Numbered from the stretch's first letter, positions 53,591 to 63,411 are shown. The stretch: 64,000 nucleotides of DNA from Pseudomonas sp. ML2-2023-3 (GCF_037055275.1 NZ_CP146343.1:902501-966500); one strand, 5' to 3'. Notes: generated from the letters alone by a model not told the origin. Made by a program: numbers and translations.

Positions 53591-54609
53591 GTGCAACACG
53601 CAGCTCCAAAGTGTCCGAACGCGTAGCACCCAAGGCAGCCGATCCGCAGCCACCGAAGAAAAAACACGACGATGACGATGGTCCGACCTTTGGCATGTTG
53701 TTTCACGCCTGGGTTGAGGCCCACCGTGCAAGCTTGCTCGATAGCCTCAAGCGCCTGGGCAAGCAGCCCATTGGCAGTTTTTTTACCTGTCTGGTGATGG
53801 CCGTTGCTCTGAGTCTGCCCATGGGCTTGTCGTTGTTGCTTAACAACGTCGAGCGCTTGGGAGGTTCCTGGCAGCGTGCAGCGCAAATCTCTCTGTACTT
53901 GCAGATGGATGCCAGCAGCGAGCAGGGTGAAAAACTCAGCGATCAGATAAAAGGTATGGCGGGGGTGGCTGACGCAGAATTCATCAGCCGTGAAAAAGCT
54001 CTTGAAGAGTTCCAGCAGCAGTCTGGGCTGGGCGAAGCGCTTAAAGAACTGCCCGATAACCCGTTGCCGGGCGTAGTGCTCGTGACCCCGGCCGAGGTCG
54101 ATAAAGCCACACTTGAGGCGCTTCGCGAGCGTCTTGCGCAGTTGCCAAATGTGCAACAGGCGCAACTTGATCTAGTCTGGGTCGAGCGCTTGGCGGCCAT
54201 CCTGAAATTGGGTGACCGTTTTGTGTTTGGCTTGACGGTGTTGCTGGTATCAGCTTTGCTGCTGGTCATCGGTAATACGATTCGTTTGCATATCGAGAAT
54301 CGTCGTATCGAAATTGAAGTCATCAAGCTGGTCGGTGGTACTGACAGCTATGTGCGCAGGCCATTTCTGTACATGGGCGCGCTGTATGGTTTCGGTGCGG
54401 GAGTGCTTTCCTGGGGCGTTTTGGCTTTCGGCCTGAATTGGCTAAACGACGCGGTGGTGGGATTGGCTGGTCTGTATGGCAGCAATTTTGCCCTGGCGGG
54501 TGTGCCGGTAGCCGATGGTCTGTCTCTCTTGCTTGGCGCGGTGTTGTTAGGGTATATCGGTGCATGGATTGCAGTCGCGCGTCACTTACGTGAGCTTTCG
54601 CCCAAGTAG
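53587..54609 (+). CDS. ftsX: Cell division membrane protein FtsX
   Basis: FtsX is the membrane subunit of FtsEX and couples cytoplasmic ATP use to murein hydrolase activation. The 340 residues have an extended cytoplasmic N-terminus with a charged stretch ([14 protein letters not shown], about residues 20-37). A first helix at about 58-80 is followed by a periplasmic loop (about 80-205) and three more helices (about 215-240, 265-290 and 310-330). The charged N-terminal tail probably contacts FtsE or FtsA. The gene is followed after 113 bases by rpoH. Confidence 0.96.
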   Translation: MSATRSSKVSERVAPKAADPQPPKKKHDDDDGPTFGMLFHAWVEAHRASLLDSLKRLGKQPIGSFFTCLVMAVALSLPMGLSLLLNNVERLGGSWQRAAQISLYLQMDASSEQGEKLSDQIKGMAGVADAEFISREKALEEFQQQSGLGEALKELPDNPLPGVVLVTPAEVDKATLEALRERLAQLPNVQQAQLDLVWVERLAAILKLGDRFVFGLTVLLVSALLLVIGNTIRLHIENRRIEIEVIKLVGGTDSYVRRPFLYMGALYGFGAGVLSWGVLAFGLNWLNDAVVGLAGLYGSNFALAGVPVADGLSLLLGAVLLGYIGAWIAVARHLRELSPK

Positions 54610-54646
54610 TGTCTTTACACCTGTTGACCTTTTCAGCTTTTTTTGG

Positions 54647-54673
54647 GAACTTTTTTCCAGGTTTCCGGTCAAC
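54647..54673 (+). promoter_or_regulatory. AlgU/sigma-E-type promoter candidate for rpoH
   Basis: GAACTT (54647-54652), 16 bases, then TCAAC (54669-54673) fit the extracytoplasmic-stress consensus GAACTT-N16/17-TCnnA. P. aeruginosa rpoH is known to have an AlgU-dependent promoter. A start near 54680 leaves a leader of about 43 bases before ATG 54723. Confidence 0.68.
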
Positions 54674-54722
54674 TTTCGCAGTGCTGAACTGCACGAGTTA
54701 TGTAAGACGGAGGTTTTTTCGT

Positions 54723-55577
54723 ATGACCACTTCTTTGCAACCTGCGTATGCGTTGGTCCCTGGTGCGAACCTTGAGGCCTATGTCAACACGGTGAACAGC
54801 ATTCCACTGCTGACACCGGAGCAGGAGCGTGAACTGGCCGAGAGTCTCTATTATGAGCAGGATTTGGGGGCGGCTCGGCAGATGGTGCTCGCCCACCTGC
54901 GTTTTGTTGTACACATTGCCCGTAGTTATTCGGGCTATGGCCTGGCTCAGGCTGACCTGATCCAGGAAGGCAACGTCGGCCTGATGAAGGCGGTCAAACG
55001 CTTTAACCCTGAAATGGGCGTGCGTCTGGTGTCGTTCGCCGTTCACTGGATCAAGGCAGAGATCCACGAGTTCATTTTGCGTAACTGGCGGATCGTGAAA
55101 GTTGCGACCACCAAGGCTCAGCGCAAACTGTTCTTCAACCTGCGCAGCCAGAAAAAACGTTTGGCCTGGCTGAACAACGACGAAGTTCATCGTGTGGCTG
55201 AAAGCCTCGGCGTAGAGCCTCGCGAAGTGCGCGAGATGGAAAGCCGCCTGACCGGTCATGACATGGCCTTCGACCCGGCAGCTGAAGCTGACGACGACAG
55301 TGCATTCCAGTCGCCAGCCAACTACCTGGAAGACCATCGGTACGACCCGGCGCGCCAACTGGAAGATGCTGACTGGACCGATAACTCCACCAGCAACCTG
55401 CATGAAGCGCTGGAAGTGCTGGACGACCGCAGTCGCGACATTCTGTATCAGCGCTGGCTGGCTGAAGAGAAAGCCACGCTGCACGACCTGGCACAGAAGT
55501 ACAACGTGTCTGCCGAGCGGATTCGTCAGCTTGAAAAAAGCGCGATGAACAAGCTCAAACTGTCGATTGCCGCCTAA
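54723..55577 (+). CDS. rpoH: Heat-shock sigma factor RpoH (sigma-32)
   Basis: RpoH directs RNA polymerase to heat-shock promoters. From ATG 54723 (GGAGG nine bases upstream) the protein is 284 residues. Region 2 is [20 protein letters not shown] through [20 protein letters not shown], with the recognition helix [14 protein letters not shown]. The RpoH box QRKLFFNLR (about residues 131-139) binds core enzyme and chaperones. Region 4 is [20 protein letters not shown] near the C-terminus. An upstream in-frame ATG at 54609 is rejected, as it overlaps the promoter. The candidate AlgU promoter suggests control by envelope stress. Confidence 0.97.
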   Translation: MTTSLQPAYALVPGANLEAYVNTVNSIPLLTPEQERELAESLYYEQDLGAARQMVLAHLRFVVHIARSYSGYGLAQADLIQEGNVGLMKAVKRFNPEMGVRLVSFAVHWIKAEIHEFILRNWRIVKVATTKAQRKLFFNLRSQKKRLAWLNNDEVHRVAESLGVEPREVREMESRLTGHDMAFDPAAEADDDSAFQSPANYLEDHRYDPARQLEDADWTDNSTSNLHEALEVLDDRSRDILYQRWLAEEKATLHDLAQKYNVSAERIRQLEKSAMNKLKLSIAA

Positions 55578-55587
55578 CCCGGCTCGA

Positions 55588-55626
55588 TAAAAAAACGCCC
55601 CGGCTCGCAAGAGTCGGGGCGTTTTT
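55588..55626 (+). terminator. Rho-independent terminator after rpoH
   Basis: An A-run, the stem ACGCCCCGGCTC, a GCAA loop, GAGTCGGGGCGT and TTTTT form a strong terminator with one G-T pair. The symmetry with A-runs means it could also serve the convergent mtgA gene. Confidence 0.92.
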
Positions 55627-55679
55627 GTATGTGTTGCAATTGCGTTCATTCTACGGCGCGGATGGTGTGGGGGGCTGCT

Positions 55680-56435
55680 TCAGTCAGCCCACGGCGCCTT
55701 GCGCGAGTTATTCAGGGTGTCGAGGTAGCTATCACCGCCCAACTGGCGCATTTGCTGGCGAATCCAGCCTGCGCGGCGGCTCACGTAGGTGCTGGGGTGG
55801 CTGGCACTCCAGTTCAGCGGGCTGGGCAGCACCGCTGCCAGGTAGCTGGCCTGCTGGGTTGAAAGGTTCTTGGCACTCACACCGAAGTGATGGCGAGCTG
55901 CCGCTTCTGCGCCGAATACGCCTTCATCCCACTCTGCACTGTTGAGATACACCTCAAGAATTCGCTGCTTGGGCCAAAGGATTTCAATCAACCCGGTAAA
56001 CCAGGCTTCCAGGCCCTTGCGTAACCAGCTGCGGCCCGACCATAAAAACAGGTTCTTCGACACTTGCTGGCTCAGCGTGCTGGCGCCGCGCAATGTGCCG
56101 CCCTGCTCGTTGTGCACCAGGGCAGCGCGGATTGCACCGAAGTCGAAACCCCAGTGCTCGGGAAATTTCTGATCCTCGCCAGCCATGACTGCGACTTTGA
56201 GGTCGTTGGAGATTTCATCCCACGGCCGCCAACTGCGCTGCAGGTCGATGGGCTCACCATCGAACCAGGACTCGACCTTGCGCTCGACCATCAGTGCAGT
56301 GCCGGGTGGTGGCACCCAGCGAAAGATCAGCACCAGCAATGCGCTGCCCACTGCGAACCAGAGCAGGGCTTTAAGAAAGCGGTGAACAAGAAAACGCAGC
56401 ATAGATGGCTTGGCCGAACCCGTTGAGCGGGCCAT
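55680..56435 (-). CDS. mtgA: Monofunctional biosynthetic peptidoglycan transglycosylase
   Basis: MtgA polymerises lipid II into glycan chains at the periplasmic face of the inner membrane, without a transpeptidase domain. I use ATG 56435 (MARSTGSAKPSMLRFL; GCAGGG eight bases upstream, 251 residues); ATG 56402 (MLRFLVHRF) is also used in relatives. One membrane helix (ALLWFAVGSALLVLIFRWV) anchors the GT51 domain with catalytic glutamate in AVMAGEDQKFPEHWGFDF, then TLRGASTLSQQVSKNLFLW and RILEVYLNSAEWDEGVFGAE. It is divergent from the DUF423 gene. Confidence 0.93.
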   Translation of the reverse strand: MARSTGSAKPSMLRFLVHRFLKALLWFAVGSALLVLIFRWVPPPGTALMVERKVESWFDGEPIDLQRSWRPWDEISNDLKVAVMAGEDQKFPEHWGFDFGAIRAALVHNEQGGTLRGASTLSQQVSKNLFLWSGRSWLRKGLEAWFTGLIEILWPKQRILEVYLNSAEWDEGVFGAEAAARHHFGVSAKNLSTQQASYLAAVLPSPLNWSASHPSTYVSRRAGWIRQQMRQLGGDSYLDTLNNSRKAPWAD

Positions 56436-56480
56436 TATACAGACCCTGCGCCATTCGATGATCCTGACTGGAGTTACCCC

Positions 56481-56852
56481 ATGCTGCGCACTTATTTGAT
56501 GCTGGCCGCTTTCTTTGGCTTTACCGGTGTTGCGCTGGGCGCATTCGCCGCCCACGGCCTGAAAGGTCGCTTGAGTGAGCAGTATCTGGCTATTTTTCAT
56601 ACAGGTGTGACCTACCAACTGGTCCACACCCTGGCCCTTTTCGGCGTGGCATTGCTTGCCACGCATCTGCCCGGACGCCTGGTGACCTGGGCAGGTATCT
56701 GTTTCGCCCTCGGGATCGTGCTGTTCTCGGGCAGTCTGTACCTGCTGACCATGACTGGCATCAGCAAGCTGGGGATCATTACACCCTTCGGTGGCCTGGC
56801 ATTTTTGGCCGGCTGGCTGTGTTTGGGGCTGGCCGCCTGGCGCCTGAGCTGA
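56481..56852 (+). CDS. DUF423 small membrane protein
   Basis: The 123-residue protein has four membrane helices (about 3-24, 41-63, 70-92 and 98-120). Its N-terminal segment FFGFTGVALGAFAAHGLKGR and FHTGVTYQLVHTLALF are the hallmark of DUF423 (YgdD-like) proteins. Function is unknown. It lies between mtgA and thiS, a conserved order as I recall. Confidence 0.88.
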   Translation: MLRTYLMLAAFFGFTGVALGAFAAHGLKGRLSEQYLAIFHTGVTYQLVHTLALFGVALLATHLPGRLVTWAGICFALGIVLFSGSLYLLTMTGISKLGIITPFGGLAFLAGWLCLGLAAWRLS

Positions 56853-56932
56853 GACCACAAGATGAATGGCTTGGGTCGGCCTGACTGATCGGGCTAGAAT
56901 GCTGGCCCCTTAAAATGAAGGCAGCGTCGCGC

Positions 56933-57133
56933 ATGCTCATTCAGTTGAACGGTGAATCCTTTGAACTACCGGACGGCGAGACCGTCGCGGATCTGCTGGC
57001 ACGCCAGGAGCTGACGGGCCGTCGGGTCGCGGTCGAGCTCAATCTGGACATTGTCCCGCGCAGCCAGCATGCCGAAACGGTACTCAAAGCAGGCGATCAG
57101 GTTGAAGTGGTGCACGCCATCGGTGGCGGCTAG
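56933..57133 (+). CDS. thiS: Thiamine sulfur-carrier protein ThiS
   Basis: ThiS carries sulfur as a C-terminal thiocarboxylate to ThiG for thiazole synthesis. The 66-residue protein (ATG 56933, MLIQLNGESFELPDG) has the ubiquitin-like fold and ends VVHAIGGG; the terminal Gly-Gly is the activation site. An ATG six codons upstream (56915) is an alternative with weaker support. thiG follows after 57 bases. Confidence 0.94.
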   Translation: MLIQLNGESFELPDGETVADLLARQELTGRRVAVELNLDIVPRSQHAETVLKAGDQVEVVHAIGGG

Positions 57134-57190
57134 GTTTTGCCACACACTTCACGCCCGGCCCACAGTGCACACAATTAAAGAGGATTCCCG

Positions 57191-57985
57191 ATGAGCAACG
57201 TTCGCAGCGACAAGCCCTTTATCCTGGCTGGCCGTACCTATCAGTCGCGTTTGCTGGTAGGCACCGGCAAGTACCGTGACCTTGAAGAAACCCGCCTGGC
57301 CATCGAAGCCTCGGGTGCTGAAATCGTCACTGTTGCTGTGCGTCGCACCAACATCGGCCAGAACCCGGGCGAGCCCAACCTGCTGGACGTGTTGCCGCCG
57401 GATCGCTACACCATCCTGCCGAACACCGCCGGTTGCTATGACGCGGTCGAAGCCGTGCGCACCTGCCGCCTGGCCCGTGAACTGCTCGATGGCCACAAGC
57501 TGGTCAAGCTCGAAGTGCTGGCAGATCAGAAGACCCTGTTCCCCAACGTCATCGAAACCCTCAAGGCCGCCGAGATTCTGGTCAAGGACGGTTTTGACGT
57601 CATGGTGTACACCAGTGATGACCCGATCATTGCCCGCGAGCTTGAAGCCATGGGCTGTATTGCCGTGATGCCGCTGGCTGGCCTGATTGGTACAGGTTTG
57701 GGGATCTGCAATCCGTACAACCTGCGCATCATTCTTGAAGAAGCAAAAATTCCGGTGCTGGTCGATGCGGGTGTGGGTACTGCCTCCGACGCGACCATTG
57801 CCATGGAAATGGGCTGTGAGGCGGTGCTGATGAACTCGGCCATCGCCAACGCCCAGCACCCGATCATCATGGCCGAAGCCATGAAGCACGCCATTGTGGC
57901 GGGCCGTCTGGCGTATCTGGCCGGGCGCATGCCGAAAAAACTCTATGCCAGCGCCTCTTCGCCGCTGGATGGTCTGATCAAGTAA
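57191..57985 (+). CDS. thiG: Thiazole synthase ThiG
   Basis: ThiG forms the thiazole phosphate moiety of thiamine from deoxyxylulose 5-phosphate, ThiS-thiocarboxylate and dehydroglycine. The 264-residue TIM barrel shows [19 protein letters not shown], the Schiff-base lysine in [16 protein letters not shown] (about residue 105), [17 protein letters not shown] near 155 and the phosphate-binding [20 protein letters not shown] near 195. AAGAGGA precedes ATG 57191. trmB starts nine bases after its stop, so thiS-thiG-trmB are probably one message. Confidence 0.97.
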   Translation: MSNVRSDKPFILAGRTYQSRLLVGTGKYRDLEETRLAIEASGAEIVTVAVRRTNIGQNPGEPNLLDVLPPDRYTILPNTAGCYDAVEAVRTCRLARELLDGHKLVKLEVLADQKTLFPNVIETLKAAEILVKDGFDVMVYTSDDPIIARELEAMGCIAVMPLAGLIGTGLGICNPYNLRIILEEAKIPVLVDAGVGTASDATIAMEMGCEAVLMNSAIANAQHPIIMAEAMKHAIVAGRLAYLAGRMPKKLYASASSPLDGLIK

Positions 57986-57994
57986 GAGCCACTG

Positions 57995-58717
57995 ATGACT
58001 GAATCACTAGACACCCCAATCCCGGAAGAAGGCGAAGATCGCCAACACCGCCGCATCAAGAGTTTTGTGATGCGCGCCGGGCGCATGACCGAAGGCCAGC
58101 AACGCGGCCTCGATCAAGGCACGCCGCTCTATGTACTGCCGCTGGCTGACGCGCCGGTCGATTTTGATCAGGTGTTCGGCCGCTCCGCGCCGCGTACCCT
58201 CGAAATCGGCTTTGGCATGGGCCATTCCCTGCTGGAAATGGCGGCTGCTTCGCCTGAGCAGGACTTCATCGGGGTAGAGGTTCACCGCCCGGGTGTGGGC
58301 GCGCTGTTAAATGGCGTGCTGACCCAGGGCCTGACCAACCTGCGGGTTTACGATTGCGATGCGATCGAAGTGCTGACCCGTTGCGTGGCAGACAACAGCC
58401 TTGACCGTCTGTTGCTGTTCTTCCCGGACCCTTGGCACAAGAGCCGTCACCACAAGCGCCGGATCGTGCAAGCGTCCTTCGCCGAGCTGGTGCGCTCCAA
58501 GCTCAAGGCCGGTGGCGTGCTGCACATGGCTACCGATTGGGAACCGTACGCTGAATACATGCTGGAAGTGATGAACGTCGCGCCGGGCTACCGCAACCTG
58601 GCTGAAGATGGCCTTTGCGTGCCGCGTCCGCCTGAGCGCCCGGTGACCAAGTTCGAACGCCGCGGCGAACGTCTGGGTCATGGCGTGTGGGATTTGAAGT
58701 TCGAAAAACTGGCGTAG
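57995..58717 (+). CDS. trmB: tRNA (guanine-N7) methyltransferase
   Basis: TrmB makes m7G46 in many tRNAs. The 240 residues hold the SAM motif [20 protein letters not shown] (about 67-86), [19 protein letters not shown] and the catalytic [20 protein letters not shown] (about residue 144). The C-terminus is [20 protein letters not shown]. Its stop TAG (58715-58717) lies inside the first arm of a family A repeat (GTAGTCG), so the repeat supplies the last codon of the gene. Confidence 0.96.
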   Translation: MTESLDTPIPEEGEDRQHRRIKSFVMRAGRMTEGQQRGLDQGTPLYVLPLADAPVDFDQVFGRSAPRTLEIGFGMGHSLLEMAAASPEQDFIGVEVHRPGVGALLNGVLTQGLTNLRVYDCDAIEVLTRCVADNSLDRLLLFFPDPWHKSRHHKRRIVQASFAELVRSKLKAGGVLHMATDWEPYAEYMLEVMNVAPGYRNLAEDGLCVPRPPERPVTKFERRGERLGHGVWDLKFEKLA

Positions 58718-58829
58718 TCGCTGCCGAAGGCTGCGAAGGGTTGCGTAGCAACCCGTTTCTTTGAAGATCCACGAGGTAAGTGCGACGGCTTCGCCGCCGG
58801 TCGCAGCCTCGTGCCTCGGCAGCGACTAC
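58714..58829. repeat. Palindromic intergenic repeat, family A, overlapping the trmB stop
   Basis: Starts GTAGTCGCTGCCGAAGGCTG at 58714 and ends with GCAGCCTCGTGCCTCGGCAG followed by CGACTAC. The TAG at 58715-58717 is the trmB stop codon. It lies between trmB and the convergent DUF3392 gene. Confidence 0.85.
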
Positions 58830-58841
58830 AGTCAGGTACGT

Positions 58842-59168
58842 CTACCCCCGTCGATCCGCCACAACCCCGATCAACACCAGCACCACCAACAACACCGGCG
58901 CCAGGCTGTAGTTGTTGAACTGGCTCAATCCGCGCTCTACCCACGGCGTGGCATAGATCAACGCAGCGCCGCTGCCGATCAGGCACAGCAAGGCCATCAG
59001 CGGAACGCGCAAGGCGCCGGCGATGCTGCCCAGACGTTGTTCGACCCAGCCCTTGAAGTCGGCACCAAACAGCACCAGCACACAGCCAATCAATGCCAGA
59101 GCGATCTCCGAGAGATGGCTGCGGCTCCAGCGCGATACGGTGGCAAGCAGGTCAAGTACCAAGTCCAT
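58842..59168 (-). CDS. DUF3392 small membrane protein
   Basis: The 108-residue protein has an amphipathic N-terminus and three hydrophobic helices (about 19-37, 52-73 and 88-105; LAPVLLVVLVLIGVVADRRG at the end). It fits DUF3392, known only as an uncharacterised inner-membrane protein. It follows hemW after nine bases and is the last gene of the leftward operon. Confidence 0.83.
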   Translation of the reverse strand: MDLVLDLLATVSRWSRSHLSEIALALIGCVLVLFGADFKGWVEQRLGSIAGALRVPLMALLCLIGSGAALIYATPWVERGLSQFNNYSLAPVLLVVLVLIGVVADRRG

Positions 59169-59177
59169 TCGAGTTCC

Positions 59178-60392
59178 TTAGGTCAAAAAGTGCTGCAACA
59201 AGTCGTTGAGAAACAGCTGGCCCCGGGCGGTTGCCGCCAGGCGTGACGGTTCGACCTGCAATAAGCCACTTTGTTCGGCTTCTTTACGTCCAATGCTCAG
59301 GCTTTCCAGGGGCAACCCGGTGCGCTGAGGGTAGAGCACCGAGTCGACGCCATCGGTCAGGCGCAAGGCGTTCATTAGAAACTCGAAAGGTAGCTCTTCG
59401 GCTGTAAGGGTTTTCTCGCCTGCTTGAAAGTTTTTAGCTGGATTCAGGTAGTCCTTCGGCAGGCGGGTTTTCCAGGTGCGTACGATACGGCCATCGGGAT
59501 GGCTCAATTTGCCGTGGGCTCCGGCGCCGATGCCGATAAAGTCGCCAAAGCTCCAGTAGTTGAGGTTATGCCGCGCCGCACGACCGGGCTGGGCATAAGC
59601 CGAAACTTCGTACTGGGCGTAGCCGTGTTCGGCGAGCAGTGCCTGGCCGGCTTCCTGAATATCCCACAAGGTGTCGTCTTCAGGCAGAACCGGCGGCTGG
59701 TTCCAGAACACGGTATTGGGTTCCAGTGTCAGTTGATACCACGACAGGTGGGTCGGCTTGAGTGCGATCGCCTGGCGCAGGTCGCCCAGGGCGTCTTCCA
59801 GCGACTGATCGGGCAAGCCGTGCATCAAGTCCAGGTTGAAATTGTCAAAGCCCGCCTGACGCGCCATCCCGGCGGCACGCACGGCCTCGTCACCGTTGTG
59901 GATGCGGCCCAGGGCCTGCAGTTTTTCTTGCTGGAAGCTCTGGATACCAATCGACAGGCGATTGATCCCCAGTTGGCGGTAGGCCACGAACTTTTCCTGC
60001 TCGAACGTACCGGGGTTGGCTTCCAGGGTGATTTCGATATCGCTGGCAAACGGGGTACGCGCTTCAACACCCTTGAGCAAGCGCCCCAGGGATTGCGCGC
60101 TGAACAGGCTGGGTGTGCCGCCGCCGAAAAATATCGAGCTCAGCTCACGGCCATAGACGGCATGCAGGTCCTGATCAAGATCGGCCAGCAGCGCGTCGAC
60201 GTACTCGTCTTCGGGCAGCACCGGGCTTGCGGTGTGGGAGTTGAAGTCGCAGTACGGGCATTTGCGCACGCACCACGGGATATGGATGTACAGCGACAGG
60301 GGTGGCAATTGGCTCAGCGGCGCGCGTGGCGCCTGCTGGGTAAAGCCAGCCGCGCCCAGATAGAGCGGCTGTGGAGGTGTGTCGTGGGTCAT
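59178..60392 (-). CDS. hemW: Radical SAM heme chaperone HemW
   Basis: HemW inserts heme into respiratory enzymes; it resembles oxygen-independent coproporphyrinogen oxidase but lacks that activity. The 404-residue protein has the radical-SAM cluster motif C-x3-C-x2-C in [16 protein letters not shown] (about residues 41-48), then [19 protein letters not shown] near 90 and the barrel. The family-specific cysteine of true HemN is not expected. The C-terminal domain (about 310-404) is the HemN-like extension. ATG 60392 overlaps the stop of rdgB by four bases. Confidence 0.93.
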   Translation of the reverse strand: MTHDTPPQPLYLGAAGFTQQAPRAPLSQLPPLSLYIHIPWCVRKCPYCDFNSHTASPVLPEDEYVDALLADLDQDLHAVYGRELSSIFFGGGTPSLFSAQSLGRLLKGVEARTPFASDIEITLEANPGTFEQEKFVAYRQLGINRLSIGIQSFQQEKLQALGRIHNGDEAVRAAGMARQAGFDNFNLDLMHGLPDQSLEDALGDLRQAIALKPTHLSWYQLTLEPNTVFWNQPPVLPEDDTLWDIQEAGQALLAEHGYAQYEVSAYAQPGRAARHNLNYWSFGDFIGIGAGAHGKLSHPDGRIVRTWKTRLPKDYLNPAKNFQAGEKTLTAEELPFEFLMNALRLTDGVDSVLYPQRTGLPLESLSIGRKEAEQSGLLQVEPSRLAATARGQLFLNDLLQHFLT

Positions 60393-60985
60393 TTCAGGCC
60401 CAAACGCTGACGCAGAAGAACCATGGCCCGGGCACGATGGCTCAGCTGGTTTTTCTCGATCGGGCTGAGTTCGGCGCTGGAGCAGTTGCGCTCCGGGACC
60501 CAGAACAGCGGGTCATAGCCAAAACCGTGTTCGCCACTGGCCACAGGCAGGATGCGCCCGTGCCACAAGCCTTCGCAGATAATCGGCAGCGGATCATCGG
60601 CGTGGCGCACCAGCGCCAGCACGCAGACAAACTGTGCGCCGCGCTCGGCTTCAGGCACGTCCTTGAGGGCGTCCAGCAGCTTGGCGTTGTTCGCCGCGTC
60701 ACCTTGGCCGTCAGCGTAACGCGCCGAATAGATGCCCGGCGCGCCACCGAGAAAGTCCACCGCCAGCCCCGAATCGTCGGCCAGTGCCGGCAAACCCGAG
60801 ATGCGCGCCGCATTGCGGGCTTTGAGAATCGCGTTTTCAACAAACGACAAACCGGTCTCATCCGGTTCGACGCTGCTGAACTCTCCAATCGAGCGCAACT
60901 GCACCGACTCGCCGAGCATGGCCTGAAGTTCTTTGAGTTTGCCGGCGTTGTGGCTAGCCAGTACCAGTTGCGTGAGGTTCATCAT
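60389..60985 (-). CDS. rdgB: XTP/dITP pyrophosphatase RdgB
   Basis: RdgB hydrolyses non-canonical purine nucleotides (XTP, dITP, ITP) to monophosphates and so protects DNA and RNA from deaminated bases. The 198 residues contain [14 protein letters not shown] (residues 8-21), the substrate/metal loop [21 protein letters not shown] (about 65-85) and [12 protein letters not shown] near 155, followed by [11 protein letters not shown]. Start and stop overlap neighbouring genes by four bases, so it is part of a tight operon with DUF4426 and hemW. Confidence 0.96.
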   Translation of the reverse strand: MMNLTQLVLASHNAGKLKELQAMLGESVQLRSIGEFSSVEPDETGLSFVENAILKARNAARISGLPALADDSGLAVDFLGGAPGIYSARYADGQGDAANNAKLLDALKDVPEAERGAQFVCVLALVRHADDPLPIICEGLWHGRILPVASGEHGFGYDPLFWVPERNCSSAELSPIEKNQLSHRARAMVLLRQRLGLK

Positions 60986-61419
60986 TCGATTGGAGCGACC
61001 ATTTGAGAAAATTGGATGGTTTCAGAGGTTGCGCCGCCAGCCTTCACATCCACCTTGAAGGTGAAGGTTTGCGGTCCGGCTACCGGGAACTGGGCCAGAT
61101 AGTTGATTTCGCCGTTCTTGCCCACCTGCCGGAACGTCAGCGGTGTCGGTTTGGCGTCGCCACTCTGGACCGTGCCCTGAACGTTGGCGGCAATGTTTTT
61201 GCCGCCCTTGTTCAGGGTGATGTTCAGGACCGCATTGGTTTTGCTGCGGGTGACTTGAAATTCGTTGGCGATGTCCGGCGTCAGGAAAGTCGACGGGAAC
61301 GCGTTGTAATACACCGTTGTGTCGCCAAACGTCTGCTGACGCTGGGCAGAGGTGCCGTCACCGGCAAACGCCTGCATGCCAAAACACATTGAAAGCAGTA
61401 GTAATCCAATACGACCCAT
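60982..61419 (-). CDS. DUF4426 periplasmic protein
   Basis: The 145-residue protein starts at ATG 61419 with a signal peptide ([20 protein letters not shown], cleavage near 19-20). The mature part is beta-rich: [20 protein letters not shown] near 30-50 and [20 protein letters not shown] near the C-terminus. It matches the uncharacterised DUF4426 family, which commonly lies between metW and rdgB. Position in the operon is its only functional hint. It starts 25 bases after metW. Confidence 0.85.
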   Translation of the reverse strand: MGRIGLLLLSMCFGMQAFAGDGTSAQRQQTFGDTTVYYNAFPSTFLTPDIANEFQVTRSKTNAVLNITLNKGGKNIAANVQGTVQSGDAKPTPLTFRQVGKNGEINYLAQFPVAGPQTFTFKVDVKAGGATSETIQFSQMVAPIE

Positions 61420-61444
61420 TGTCACTCTCCTTGAACTTGCTGGT

Positions 61445-62065
61445 TTAGACCGCGACCTGATGATCTTGAAGGCCAGGGCTGCTGACACGATAAATGCCAA
61501 TCTCGCCCAACAGGTTAGGCCATATCTTGCTTGCCCACCCGTGTCGGTGTTGTTGATCCACGGCAAGACGGTTGATCACCCGGGCTTCACGACCACGGCA
61601 CAGCGCTTCGAAGTCTTCGAAGGTGCAGAAGTGGATGTTCGGCGTGTTGTACCAGGTGTAGGGCAGAAAGTCGGAAACCGGCATCCGTCCCTTGCTGGCC
61701 AGGTACCAGCGGCAGCGCCAGTGGCCGAAGTTGGGGAAGGTGATGATGCATTGGCGACCCACACGCAGCATCTCGTCGAGGATCCGGTCGGGGTAATGCA
61801 CGGCTTGCAGCGCCTGAGTCATGACCACGATGTCGAAACTGTTGCTGGCGAAGTTGCCCAGGCCTTTGTCGAGGTCTTGCTCGATGACGTTGATGCCCTT
61901 GGCAACGCACTCGGCGATATTGTCCGGGTCGTTTTCCAGGCCGTAGCCGGTGACTTGTTTGTTGTCGCGCAGCCAGCTCAGCAGCTCACCATCACCACAA
62001 CCGAGGTCGAGCACGCGGCTGCCGGCGGGGATCCAGTCTTGGATGATTTCCAGGTCGGCTCTCAT
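61445..62065 (-). CDS. metW: MetW methionine-biosynthesis partner protein
   Basis: MetW is needed with MetX for homoserine acylation in many bacteria and acts as its partner. The 206-residue protein has a Rossmann methyltransferase-like fold: SRVLDLGCGDGELLSWL (about residues 19-35), DNIAECVAKGINVIEQDLDK and DEMLRVGRQCIITFPNFGHW near 125. A methyltransferase reaction is not established. It begins seven bases after metX ends, the usual paired order. Confidence 0.95.
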   Translation of the reverse strand: MRADLEIIQDWIPAGSRVLDLGCGDGELLSWLRDNKQVTGYGLENDPDNIAECVAKGINVIEQDLDKGLGNFASNSFDIVVMTQALQAVHYPDRILDEMLRVGRQCIITFPNFGHWRCRWYLASKGRMPVSDFLPYTWYNTPNIHFCTFEDFEALCRGREARVINRLAVDQQHRHGWASKIWPNLLGEIGIYRVSSPGLQDHQVAV

Positions 62066-62072
62066 GGCGTTC

Positions 62073-63212
62073 TCACAGTTCTATTCGGTTCATGTAGTTG
62101 CTGAAGGCTTGCAGGTAGCGCGGAATCGGGATCAGGAAGGCGTCATGGCCCTGCGGAGCGTCGATTTCCAGATAGCACACGTCTTTTTTCGCGGCCATCA
62201 GGGCATCCACCAGCTCCCGCGAACGGGCCGGCGAGAAGCGCCAGTCGGTGGTGAACGACATCACGCAAAAGCGCGCCTTGGCACCGGCAAAGGTTTTGGC
62301 CAGGTCGTCGTCGAAATTGGCCGCGGGGTCGAAGTAGTCCAGCGCCTTGGTCATCAGCAGGTAGGTATTGGCGTCGAAACGCCCGGAGAACTCTTCACCC
62401 TGATAACGCAGGTAACTCTCGACCTGGAACTCGACGCTGTGGAAGTCGTAGTTGAGGTTTTCGTTTTTCAGGCCACGGCCGAATTTTTCACCCATCGAGT
62501 CATCGGACAGATAGGTGATGTGCCCTACCATGCGTGCCAGCATCAGGCCGCGCTTGGGGATTACGCCTTTTTCCTGGAACGAACCGCCGTGGAACTCGGG
62601 GTCGGTGAGGATGGCCTGGCGGGCGACTTCGTTGAACGCGATGTTTTGCGCAGACAATTTGGGTGCCGAGGCAATCGCCAGACAATGGCGCAGGCGATCC
62701 GGGTAGCTGATGCTCCACTGGAGCGCCTGCATGCCGCCCAGGCTGCCACCGATCACGGCGGCCCACTGGTAGATGCCCAGCCGGTCGGCCAGACGTGCCT
62801 GGCTGTGGACCCAGTCTTCGACGGTCAATACCGGGAACTCGGCGCCAAACGGGCGACCGGTTTCGGGGTTGGTGCTGCTGGGGCCGGTAGAGCCGTTGCA
62901 GCCGCCCAGATTGTTCAGGCTGACGACGAAGAACTTGTTGGTGTCGATTGGCTTGCCGGGACCGATGCAACTGTCCCACCAGCCGGGCTTGCGATCATCG
63001 GCGCTGTGATAGCCCGCCGCATGATGGTGCCCTGACAGCGCATGACAGATCAGTACCGCATTGCTGGCGGTGGCATTGAGCTGGCCGTAGGTTTCGTAAA
63101 TCAGGTCGTAGGCAGGCAGCGAGCGGCCGCAGGCTAACGCCAGGGGCTCGTTGAAGTGCGCCGTTTGCGGCACAACCAGACCAACGGAATCGGGGGGAAA
63201 GGCAGCTGGCAT
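62073..63212 (-). CDS. metX: Homoserine O-succinyltransferase/acetyltransferase MetX
   Basis: MetX acylates homoserine, the first committed step to methionine; in pseudomonads this enzyme (MetXS) uses succinyl-CoA. From ATG 63212 the protein is 379 residues, an alpha/beta hydrolase fold with the nucleophile in [20 protein letters not shown] (about residue 150), the late aspartate in [10 protein letters not shown] near 305 and the histidine in APQGHDAFL near 340. ATG 63227 would add five residues. A perfect 14-bp palindrome lies 11 bases upstream of the start. Confidence 0.95.
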   Translation of the reverse strand: MPAAFPPDSVGLVVPQTAHFNEPLALACGRSLPAYDLIYETYGQLNATASNAVLICHALSGHHHAAGYHSADDRKPGWWDSCIGPGKPIDTNKFFVVSLNNLGGCNGSTGPSSTNPETGRPFGAEFPVLTVEDWVHSQARLADRLGIYQWAAVIGGSLGGMQALQWSISYPDRLRHCLAIASAPKLSAQNIAFNEVARQAILTDPEFHGGSFQEKGVIPKRGLMLARMVGHITYLSDDSMGEKFGRGLKNENLNYDFHSVEFQVESYLRYQGEEFSGRFDANTYLLMTKALDYFDPAANFDDDLAKTFAGAKARFCVMSFTTDWRFSPARSRELVDALMAAKKDVCYLEIDAPQGHDAFLIPIPRYLQAFSNYMNRIEL

Positions 63213-63222
63213 CGACCCTGCT

Positions 63223-63236
63223 CTCATTTAAATGAG
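63223..63236. promoter_or_regulatory. Perfect 14-bp palindrome at the metX start
   Basis: CTCATTTAAATGAG is fully symmetric and overlaps the likely metX ribosome-binding region (minus strand GAGAG). It may be an operator or an mRNA element. It is not a MetJ box. Confidence 0.45.
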
Positions 63237-63309
63237 GCGTAAGTCTAATGAGCGGGGGACCCAGCAGCAAGCAATGGTCTGGGCTGATTTTATGAGCTGA
63301 CCCAAACCT

Positions 63310-63401
63310 GTAGTCGCTGCCGCAGGCTGCGAAGGGGATCGTGGGCGCCCCCTGGACAACGAGTCGCTACGCAACTCTTCGCAGCCTGCGGCAGCGACTA
63401 C
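63310..63401. repeat. Palindromic intergenic repeat, family A
   Basis: Starts GTAGTCGCTGCCGCAGGCTG and ends GCAGCCTGCGGCAGCGACTA with about 50 bases between, including an inner inverted segment (GAGTCGC/TACGCAACTC region). It separates yggU from metX. Confidence 0.87.
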
Positions 63402-63411
63402 AAATTTTGGT

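Noticed and set aside
56861..57190. TPP riboswitch before thiS-thiG
   Set aside because: The space before thiS is only about 80 bases and lacks the conserved CUGAGA and ACCUGA-type elements.
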